NCBI GenBank assembly: GCA_045645245.1
Contig: JAZRIK010000124.1
Location: forward strand, 1-8,062
Direction of reading: 5' to 3'
Length of the DNA: 8,062 nt
DNA from: Scatosoma sp045645245
GTDB taxonomy: Bacteria > Bacillota > Clostridia > Christensenellales > Borkfalkiaceae
Shown here: positions 1 through 5,484 of the stretch, piece after piece
How positions within the stretch are numbered: position 1 is the stretch's first letter
Layout: each line of letters starts with the position of its first letter
Notes under the pieces: model-generated
Databases searched by the model: none
Told to the model about the DNA's origin: nothing
The model's input: only the letters and a program-made list of their open reading frames with translations
Position numbers and translations under genes: made by a program

Positions 1-21
1 TGGTGCGGACGAAGGGATTTG
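1..21 (-). repeat. Direct copy of the tRNA-Leu 3' end (att-like core)
   Basis: These 21 bases are identical, in the same orientation, to 204-224. They cover the CCA, the discriminator base, the 3' strand of the acceptor stem, the 3' strand of the T-stem and part of the T-loop of the tRNA-Leu(CAG) gene. Identity stops at base 22 (c here, a at 225), and the bases that follow do not form the rest of a tRNA, so this is a 3' fragment and not a second gene. Integration into a tRNA 3' end leaves exactly this kind of copy at the far end of the inserted element. The repeat touches the window edge, so its true left limit is unknown. The copy is seen directly; its origin is inferred. Confidence 0.8.
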
Positions 22-151
22 CGCTTTTAGCAGCGCGCCCCGACAAACGATTATCAATCGTTTGGTTTGCCGTTGATTTTTTTTCGTTATTCTCACATTG
101 CTTGGCAAACAAATCGCTCTCGCGATTTTCTCCACCCTCAAATCCCTTCGT
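9..151. other. Foldback region with nested hairpins, possible structured RNA or tiny mobile element
   Basis: This non-coding stretch is bounded by a 13-bp perfect inverted repeat (9-21 with 139-151). Inside it are four further perfect stems: 21-25/32-36, 44-52/56-64 (9 bp, 3-base loop), 65-71/104-110, and 111-117/122-128. The middle three lie end to end without a gap, as in a multi-way junction. Only the first base of the small 21-25 stem competes with the outer stem. I find no credible protein: the frame that runs through here continues into the tRNA. On the plus strand it would be followed by the bidirectional terminator at 165-208; on the minus strand it would end in a tRNA-like CCA. No promoter is evident on either strand. 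The stems are seen; RNA function or mobility is inferred. Confidence 0.45.
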
Positions 152-164
152 GAGTTCGGTAAAC

Positions 165-208
165 CACCAAAAAAAGGGAACACCGCTTGGGTGTTCCCTT
201 TTTTGGTG
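165..208 (-). terminator. Intrinsic terminator directly after tRNA-Leu, bidirectional shape
   Basis: Read on the minus strand, a GGGAACACC / GGTGTTCCC stem (190-198 with 176-184) closes on a 5-base loop (185-189) and is followed by seven T (175-169). The six A before the stem pair with the T tract, and a further CACC/GGTG pair (165-168 with 205-208) lengthens the hairpin into the tRNA CCA end. This is a classic Rho-independent terminator placed immediately after the mature tRNA 3' end. On the plus strand the same hairpin is followed by six T, so it could also stop transcripts arriving from 1-164. It is the only strong terminator seen in the window and probably ends transcription of the minus-strand gene series. 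Confidence 0.88.
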
Positions 209-288
209 CGGACGAAGGGATTTGAACCCACACGGTGTTAACCACAGGAACCTGAAACCTGCGCGTCTGCCAGTTTCGCCACGTCCGC
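204..288 (-). tRNA. tRNA-Leu (anticodon CAG)
   Basis: A class II tRNA with encoded CCA. The 7-bp acceptor stem is perfect (282-288 with 208-214), the discriminator is A (207), and CCA is at 206-204. The D-stem is GCG/CGC, the T-loop is TTCAAAT, and a variable arm of about 13 bases (232-244) with a short GGT/ACC stem fits leucine. The anticodon is CAG at 254-252, reading CUG codons. Two stems are imperfect: the last anticodon-stem pair (257-249) is T-T, and the T-stem has one T-T mismatch plus one G-T pair. The gene lies 81 bp downstream of the S51 peptidase gene and ends in its own terminator. I see no clear promoter in the gap, so it may be carried on read-through transcripts. Confidence 0.93.
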
Positions 289-369
289 ATATACCGTTCT
301 TTTCATTTTTACACGGTGAGAACTTTAACACCGAGACGGGCTATTAAGCCAATCCGTATATCAAAAACG

Positions 370-1071
370 TCAAATCTCTTCAATTTCCGTCTTTTTCAAA
401 ACTCCGTTCGTGCTTTCCAAAACCCAGGCCTTACCGCCGCTGGACACACTCCCGACAAGCTCAAAATCCTGTAAAACAATCGCCGAATTGTCTTCAATTC
501 CGTAAGCACGATGATTATTATAGCATACAATTTTATCAAAGTCAAGCATTCTTTGGTTATAATGCGGAGAAATTATGCCGTTTATCCAACTTAATCCTTT
601 GAACATCGCATATTGCTCCCCATCGCCAAGCGCACTTGCCGAATCGGTATAAATATCCGAAAACCAACAAATTGCACCTGCCGACAATCCTGCAATAATT
701 ACGCCGCGCTCATACGCGTCTTTGAGTAGCGGCAACAGCCCTATCTTTTTGAAATGCTCCATCATAAACACGGTATCGCCGCCGCCCACGTAAATCATAT
801 CCGCCTTTTCAAATTTGGCTTTGAGCTTTTCTTGATCTACTTCCTTAAACACCGTCAGCGCAACGTCCGTCTTAATATTAAACACCCCAGTATAGACCTT
901 ATGGAAAGTGTTATAGTACGGCATAAAATCGTGGCTGGCTGTGGGAATAAACAACGCGTTCGCCCTACGCTCGCCAGCGCGTTCTTTTGCAAGATTTGCT
1001 ATGTATTCATCGATAGCAAGCGTCGTTCTTTCGCGGAGTTCACCCCCGCCGATTGCGATGATTTTTCCCAT
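370..1071 (-). CDS. Peptidase family S51 protein (peptidase E / cyanophycinase-like)
   Basis: The 233-residue protein has the class I glutamine amidotransferase-like fold of family S51, at normal family length. It opens with the nucleotide-like glycine turn IAIGGGE (5-11), has the substrate-loop motif YVGGGDT (94-100), and the nucleophile elbow GLSAGAICW (128-136) with Ser130 as nucleophile. SPHYN (168-172) supplies His170, and YGIEDNSAI (190-198) probably supplies Glu193, which would give the Ser-His-Glu triad known for cyanophycinase. Relatives act on Asp-X dipeptides, cyanophycin or unknown substrates, so the exact substrate is open. It appears cytoplasmic, with no signal peptide or membrane segment. 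The ATG start is preceded only by a weak purine stretch (GGGTGG). It sits 52 bp downstream of upp and is the last protein gene before the tRNA. Confidence 0.9.
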   Translation of the reverse strand: MGKIIAIGGGELRERTTLAIDEYIANLAKERAGERRANALFIPTASHDFMPYYNTFHKVYTGVFNIKTDVALTVFKEVDQEKLKAKFEKADMIYVGGGDTVFMMEHFKKIGLLPLLKDAYERGVIIAGLSAGAICWFSDIYTDSASALGDGEQYAMFKGLSWINGIISPHYNQRMLDFDKIVCYNNHRAYGIEDNSAIVLQDFELVGSVSSGGKAWVLESTNGVLKKTEIEEI

Positions 1072-1123
1072 TTTCTACCACCCATGTATGCGTTGAAAGT
1101 ATTTTATGCGTGTTGTCCTTAAC

Positions 1124-1774
1124 TTATTTCGTGCCGAAAATTCTATCCCCTGCGTCGCCTAAACCGGGAAGAATATAGCAATTTTCATTCAGCTGACGAT
1201 CCACCGCCGCTACGTACAAATCGATATCAGGGTGATCGTCCATCACCTTTTGAATGCCTTCGGGCGCGCTGACGATACAGCAAAGCTTAATTTTCGTCAC
1301 GCCGCGTTTTTTAATCATCGTAATCGCGTCCGACGCGCTGCCGCCCGTTGCCAGCATAGGGTCAACGACGATAAGCGTTCTTTGCTCCGCGTCCGCAGGC
1401 AATTTACAATAATACTCAATGGGCTCGTGCGTGTCGTGGTCGCGATACAAGCCGATATGTCCCACTTTCGCGTTGGGAATGAGTTTTTGTACGCCCGATA
1501 CCATACCAAGCCCCGCGCGAAGAATGGGAACAATGCCTACCGCTTTACCCGAAATCATTTTGCATTTGGCAACTTCGAGCGGCGTTTGCACGTCCACTTC
1601 TTCCAAAGGCAAATCCTTGGTCGCTTCGTACGTTTCCAGCATCGCGATTTCTTCCGCCAACTCCATAAATTGCTTACAATTTGTGTTTACGTCGCGCAAA
1701 ATAGCGAGTTTATGTTCAATCAACGGATGTTGAACGTGATGAAACTTGGGGTTATTCCAAAAAGTAAATTCCAT
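1124..1774 (-). CDS. upp: Uracil phosphoribosyltransferase
   Basis: This salvage enzyme converts uracil and PRPP to UMP and pyrophosphate in the cytoplasm. The 216-residue length is close to the usual ~209. The PRPP-binding motif VVDPMLATGGSA lies at 136-147, the conserved IVPILRAGLGM is at 81-91, and the C-terminal uracil-binding segment GLGDAGDRIFGTK is at 204-216. All key elements are present. The ATG start has an AAAGG Shine-Dalgarno site at 1782-1786, seven bases upstream. The gene follows rpiB by 22 bp, which matches the Bacillota neighbourhood where upp lies after rpiB; in Bacillus subtilis ywlG and glyA come between them, and here they do not. It is probably co-transcribed with rpiB. 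Confidence 0.98.
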   Translation of the reverse strand: MEFTFWNNPKFHHVQHPLIEHKLAILRDVNTNCKQFMELAEEIAMLETYEATKDLPLEEVDVQTPLEVAKCKMISGKAVGIVPILRAGLGMVSGVQKLIPNAKVGHIGLYRDHDTHEPIEYYCKLPADAEQRTLIVVDPMLATGGSASDAITMIKKRGVTKIKLCCIVSAPEGIQKVMDDHPDIDLYVAAVDRQLNENCYILPGLGDAGDRIFGTK

Positions 1775-1796
1775 AGCAATACCTTTCCCTTATCGT

Positions 1797-2249
1797 TTAT
1801 TTATTGTATTTTTCTTCGATTGCTTTAATCTTCGCAATACGTCTATCGTGACGTTCGCCGCCTTCATACTCGGTCGTCAAAAACAGGTTGACCATTTCTT
1901 CCATCAAGCCAACGCCCACTACCTTTTCCCCAAAGGCGAGCATATTTGCGTCGTTGTGCAAACGCGTATATTTCGCGCAATAGGTATCGTGACAATGCGC
2001 GCAGCGCACGCCAGGTACTTTATTTGCTACGATAGAAACGCCGATACCCGACGAACAAACGACGATACCGCGATCGCACGCACCGCTTGCAACCGCTTCC
2101 GCCGCTTGCACCGCAAAATCGGGATAATCGCACGAAGAAAAATCGTTCGTACCAAAATCCTGCACTTGATGACCGCATTTTTCCAAATATGCGATCAACG
2201 CTTTTTTCAAATTTAATCCGCCGTGATCGCAGGCAACTGAAATTTTCAT
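1797..2249 (-). CDS. rpiB: Ribose-5-phosphate isomerase B
   Basis: RpiB interconverts ribose 5-phosphate and ribulose 5-phosphate in the non-oxidative pentose phosphate pathway, supplying ribose for PRPP, the co-substrate of the downstream upp product. The 150-residue protein has the RpiB/LacA fold signatures: phosphate-binding ACDHGG (6-11), the catalytic-cysteine loop VCSSGIGVSI (64-73) with Cys65, and RLHNDANMLAFG (96-107) with His98 in the place of the E. coli catalytic His99. The loop reads CSSGIG where E. coli has CGTGVG, a small variation. LacA/LacB galactose-6-phosphate isomerases are related, but the single gene and its ywlE/upp context favour RpiB. It has one of the best ribosome binding sites in the window. 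Confidence 0.95.
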   Translation of the reverse strand: MKISVACDHGGLNLKKALIAYLEKCGHQVQDFGTNDFSSCDYPDFAVQAAEAVASGACDRGIVVCSSGIGVSIVANKVPGVRCAHCHDTYCAKYTRLHNDANMLAFGEKVVGVGLMEEMVNLFLTTEYEGGERHDRRIAKIKAIEEKYNK

Positions 2250-2257
2250 ATTTTTTT

Positions 2258-2264
2258 CTCCTTT
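2258..2264 (-). promoter_or_regulatory. Strong Shine-Dalgarno site of rpiB
   Basis: AAAGGAG on the minus strand ends eight bases before the rpiB ATG, with an all-A/T spacer. It fixes the start codon at 2249. It lies in the 54-bp ywlE-rpiB gap, which is AT-rich and unstructured apart from a weak 5-bp hairpin. Confidence 0.85.
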
Positions 2265-2303
2265 TTTCTCTTGCTAAAAAGAGTTTTTTTGTTTTCTTTT
2301 CAC

Positions 2304-2879
2304 TTAAAAGAGTGAAATTTGTTCGCTTTTTATCTTCTTTTCCCTGGGTTTTCTAGGCGGAGTTTTATATTCTCCGCGAATTTCCAAAGGCAAAATTTTA
2401 TCCATTAACGCGGACATGCCCCCTTCGAGCAGCTCATAAACGTAGTGATAGCAGTTCAAATCTTTTCCATAAGGGTCTAACACTTCGTACCCTGTAAAAT
2501 CGGAAAACGAATATACGTTATTTTCGATATTTTCTATCCCCGCTTTTCTCAATAGCTGCCAGCGTTTATCCATCAAAATATCCCGCTGTTTGTCCGTCAT
2601 ACACACGATTGCAAGCGCGTCTTTTAAGAGTTTATCCGTCAGTTTTTGCGCTTTTTTCTTGGCAAACGAAGTGACCTTAAACCCTTTATTTACAAGGGTT
2701 TGCGCGGTTTTTTCATTGATGGGTGAACCAAGGGACGGTTGTAAACCCGCAGACGAAACCTTTGCGCCCGTCAATTTTTCCTTTTTTAAGCGTTGCTTTA
2801 ATATCGCTTCCGCCATCGGAGAACGGCAGGTATTGCCCGTGCATACGAACACGATTTTATTGCGTTTTTCTTCGTTCAT
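2304..2879 (-). CDS. ywlE: Low-molecular-weight phosphatase, probable protein arginine phosphatase, with basic C-terminal tail
   Basis: A 191-residue member of the low-molecular-weight phosphatase family. The P-loop VCTGNTCRSPMAE (12-24) carries the C-x5-R nucleophile signature with Cys13 and Arg19, and DPYG (135-138) provides the general-acid Asp135. Thr17 in the P-loop corresponds to Thr11 of B. subtilis YwlE, which favours phosphoarginine; tyrosine phosphatases of this family usually have Ile there. I therefore infer protein arginine dephosphorylation, the reversal of McsB-type kinase marking; no McsB gene is visible here. The catalytic domain ends near residue 167, and a proline/lysine-rich tail (168-191) ending QISLF makes it about 40 residues longer than YwlE. 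The start is the ATG at 2879, behind a GGGGGCAGG purine run. It lies 25 bp after sua5. Confidence 0.93.
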   Translation of the reverse strand: MNEEKRNKIVFVCTGNTCRSPMAEAILKQRLKKEKLTGAKVSSAGLQPSLGSPINEKTAQTLVNKGFKVTSFAKKKAQKLTDKLLKDALAIVCMTDKQRDILMDKRWQLLRKAGIENIENNVYSFSDFTGYEVLDPYGKDLNCYHYVYELLEGGMSALMDKILPLEIRGEYKTPPRKPREKKIKSEQISLF

Positions 2880-2904
2880 CTCGTACCTGCCCCCTTGTCT
2901 TTCG

Positions 2905-3927
2905 TTATTTTTGCTCGATATCCTGCGAAGTGCACGCCTTGCGCAAACGGTTCAAAACCCCTTGCATAACCCCATCTTTTTCTTCCGGTTCAACGGCAAT
3001 AAGCAGCTCGCAAACGCTTTCCGCTTGACGGAGCAAATCGTACAGCCGCATTGCCATTTCCGCCTGATTTTTCCCGAGATTCAGCGTTTTTGCACCTAAT
3101 TTTTCAAATTCTTCCAGCCACTTTTCTTCGCAAAGTACCGCAATCCCTTTATTTTCAAGGGATTCAGCCACATACGCCGAAATTGCGTTTTTTACGTTTT
3201 TTGCGTTAAAAAGCATCGTTTTGCAACGCGGTGCATAGTGCTTGTACAGCATCCCCGGGCTCTTTACTTTTTCCCCTTGCTTGGGGGTAAAAGAAGCTTC
3301 CTTGCAATCGCCTACGACGCTTGCAATCATCTCTCTCGTAATCAGCCCAGGTCGCAAAATAACAGGCACTTCGCCCGTCACGTCGCATACCGTACTCTCG
3401 ATACCGCCCGTGCAAGCTCCGCCGTCTAATATGAGCGGAATTTTGCCTGCAAAATCGTCGTAAACGTGCTGCGCGGAAGTAGGACTGACGTGCCGCGACA
3501 AGTTCGCACTCGGCGCGACGATGGGAATTCCCACTTCTTTCAAAAACGCCTGCGCGCCTGTATGCGAAGGCACACGAACCGCCAAGGTATTCAATCCGCA
3601 CGATACGAACGGACTTACCTTGCCCGTCGATGGATAGACGAGCGTAAGCGGACCGGGCAAAAACTTATCGCGCAGTTTTTGCGCATACGGCGGGTCGTAA
3701 TCGATAATCTTCGATAAATCGTAATCTTGATGCACGTGCGCTATCAAAGGATTGTTGTTCGGCCTACCCTTAATTTCAAAAATCTTTTTTACAGCGTCGT
3801 CGTTGAGCGCGTCCCCGCCCAAGCCGTAAACGGTTTCGGTAGGTATCGCCACCACGCCGCCTTTTTTTATAATCTCCTTCGCCTGCGCGAGCGAATCCGC
3901 GCAAACGGGTAAAATTTGCGTATTCAT
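2905..3927 (-). CDS. sua5: Threonylcarbamoyl-AMP synthase, two-domain Sua5/YwlC type
   Basis: Makes threonylcarbamoyl-AMP from threonine, bicarbonate and ATP, the first step of t6A37 modification of ANN-decoding tRNAs; the TsaB/TsaD/TsaE partners are not in the window. The YrdC domain fills the first ~200 residues, with PTETVYGLGGDA (29-40), KGRP (53-56), the FLPGPLTLV region and SANLS (140-144). The linker motif SPGMLYKHYAP (223-233) leads into a C-terminal Sua5 domain, so this is the long form and not the single-domain TsaC. I chose the ATG at 3927, which gives 340 residues and leaves one base after the dnaB stop, ideal for translational coupling. A TTG at 3936 would add three residues and overlap dnaB by 8 bp. 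It is followed by ywlE, as in other Bacillota. Confidence 0.95.
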   Translation of the reverse strand: MNTQILPVCADSLAQAKEIIKKGGVVAIPTETVYGLGGDALNDDAVKKIFEIKGRPNNNPLIAHVHQDYDLSKIIDYDPPYAQKLRDKFLPGPLTLVYPSTGKVSPFVSCGLNTLAVRVPSHTGAQAFLKEVGIPIVAPSANLSRHVSPTSAQHVYDDFAGKIPLILDGGACTGGIESTVCDVTGEVPVILRPGLITREMIASVVGDCKEASFTPKQGEKVKSPGMLYKHYAPRCKTMLFNAKNVKNAISAYVAESLENKGIAVLCEEKWLEEFEKLGAKTLNLGKNQAEMAMRLYDLLRQAESVCELLIAVEPEEKDGVMQGVLNRLRKACTSQDIEQK

Positions 3928-3928
3928 C

Positions 3929-5431
3929 TTACTCAAACGGCAACTCGTCGTCGGTGGGCTTTAACTCGCCCTTGCGCAAAGGCGGCTCGGGCGGAATATA
4001 GTCGTCTTCGGGCGCTTCGTATTCGTAATCGTCTTCGTCCATCGGAATCGGCGTGGAATACTGCGGCGGCTCGTCGTCGCGGTTTTGTTCGTCCACGTCC
4101 ACGAATTTGGTGCATTCGCCGATGAATTTGAGCGAAACGCGCCCCTGTTCACCGTTTCTGTGCTTCGCCAAGATGAGTTCTGCCGCGCCTTTGACGACCG
4201 CGCCGCTTTCCAGTTCTTCTTTGGTTGCAATCGCTTCGGGACGGGAAATGAACATTACGATATCCGCGTCCTGCTCGATGGCACCCGATTCACGCAGGTC
4301 GGAAAGCTGCGGTTCTTTCGATTGAATACGGCGAAGCTGGGAAAGCGCGATAACGGGCACGCCCAGTTCTTTTGCCATAATCTTCAAATCGCGCGTAATC
4401 GACGCAATTTCCTGTTGTCTATTTTCGCTGCCCGCCGTCACCGACGCACCGCTCGACATCAGCTGGATATAGTCGATCATAACCAAATCCAGCCCGCCTG
4501 CCGTTGATTTTAAGCGGCGGCACTTGGACATAATATCCCCCGGCGTAATGCGCGAAGAATCGTCGATGAAAATTTTACTCTTGCGCAGTTGGTCGCTCGC
4601 GAGCATCAGCTTTTTCCATTCTTTCGCGGTCAATCTACCCGAAAGCGCGTTTGCCATACTCACGTTTGCGTACGAGCAAAGCAATCTTTGTACGATTTGT
4701 TTTCTGGGCATTTCCAGCGAGAATACCGCACAGATTTTGTTGTTCTTGAGCGACGCGTTTTCGACAAGGTTCATCGCGAGCGACGTTTTACCCATACCGG
4801 GGCGCGCTGCAAGAACGATTAAATCGCCGCCGTGCAAGCCGTTCGTCATTTTATCCAAGCGTTTATAGCCCGTAGGAATGCCGCGCAAGGCGTTGGGGTC
4901 GGACTGCAAAGATTCAAACTCGTGCAAAACGTCGCCGATAACGTCACCTTCCGTCATTCCCAAAAGCGCGGAGCGTTCCGTTTGCTTGGAAATGTCGTAA
5001 ACGAGTTTTTCCGCGTGCGCGAGCGCCGACATCGCGTCGGGCGTATCCATCGACGTTTCGATGATTTTGCGCGCCGCGCGAATGAGCTTGCGGTTCATAC
5101 TGTCACGCTTAACGATATCGAAATACGATTGATAGTTCGCCGCGCTGGGCGTGAGCTGCGTGAGTTCTGTTAAATACACGATACCGCCCGCTTTTTCTAA
5201 ATTGCCAAGCGCGTCCAGCTCGTCGGAAACGGTGACAAGGTCGATGGGCTTGCGCGCCGCAAATACCTTTTGCATTGCAAGCAAAACGTATTTGTGCGAT
5301 TCTTGGTAAAAATCGTCTTCCGCAAGGCGTTCGACAAGGTCGGACGCAATTTCGCTGTCAATGAGTAAACAGCCCAAAAGCGCCATTTCCGCATCGCGGT
5401 TATAAGGCATCGTGTTTACGTTGGTTGCCAT
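3929..5431 (-). CDS. dnaB: Replicative DNA helicase DnaB
   Basis: The hexameric 5'-3' helicase that unwinds DNA at the replication fork (called DnaC in B. subtilis). The N-terminal helical domain covers about 8-110, a linker runs to about 180, and the RecA-like motor follows. Walker A is ARPGMGKTS (209-217) with Lys215. SLEMP (238-242) holds the catalytic Glu240, LVMIDYIQL (316-324) is Walker B with Asp320, and LAKHRNG (421-427) carries the Lys/Arg finger residues. The 500-residue length exceeds the usual ~450 because of an acidic, proline-rich tail from about 446, which ends DDELPFE and resembles an SSB C-terminal tip. The ATG start has AAAGG ten bases upstream. It lies 53 bp after pepF and one base before the sua5 ATG. 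Confidence 0.98.
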   Translation of the reverse strand: MATNVNTMPYNRDAEMALLGCLLIDSEIASDLVERLAEDDFYQESHKYVLLAMQKVFAARKPIDLVTVSDELDALGNLEKAGGIVYLTELTQLTPSAANYQSYFDIVKRDSMNRKLIRAARKIIETSMDTPDAMSALAHAEKLVYDISKQTERSALLGMTEGDVIGDVLHEFESLQSDPNALRGIPTGYKRLDKMTNGLHGGDLIVLAARPGMGKTSLAMNLVENASLKNNKICAVFSLEMPRKQIVQRLLCSYANVSMANALSGRLTAKEWKKLMLASDQLRKSKIFIDDSSRITPGDIMSKCRRLKSTAGGLDLVMIDYIQLMSSGASVTAGSENRQQEIASITRDLKIMAKELGVPVIALSQLRRIQSKEPQLSDLRESGAIEQDADIVMFISRPEAIATKEELESGAVVKGAAELILAKHRNGEQGRVSLKFIGECTKFVDVDEQNRDDEPPQYSTPIPMDEDDYEYEAPEDDYIPPEPPLRKGELKPTDDELPFE

Positions 5432-5484
5432 AATTTCTTTTCCTTTATAGTGAATTTTTCGTGCTATTATTGTCTAAAAAATGA

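Noticed and set aside
1..85. A second complete tRNA on the minus strand ending at base 1
   Set aside because: Only the 3' 21 bases match. The following bases lack a T-stem 5' strand, an anticodon arm and an acceptor 5' strand.
3..347. Plus-strand open frame of 114 codons
   Set aside because: It runs through the hairpin region, the terminator and antisense through the tRNA, and shows no domain signature and no ribosome binding site. Such frames opposite tRNA genes are a common false call.
313..358. Hairpins between the S51 gene and the tRNA as a terminator
   Set aside because: The stems are 4-5 bp with large loops or bulges and are not followed by T on the minus strand.
2262..2287. Possible terminator between ywlE and rpiB (CTCTT/AAGAG hairpin next to a T run)
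   Set aside because: The stem is only 5 AT-rich base pairs. The T run follows it on the plus strand, where no gene would need it, and on the minus strand it precedes the rpiB ribosome binding site.
2298..2317. 7-bp hairpin spanning the ywlE stop codon
   Set aside because: It is AT-rich with a 6-base loop and no T tract on the minus strand, so it is unlikely to terminate transcription.
5444..5449. TATAAA upstream of dnaB as a promoter -10 box
   Set aside because: It overlaps the dnaB Shine-Dalgarno site, so a transcript starting from it would lose the site. The nearest -35-like hexamer is 21 bases away.
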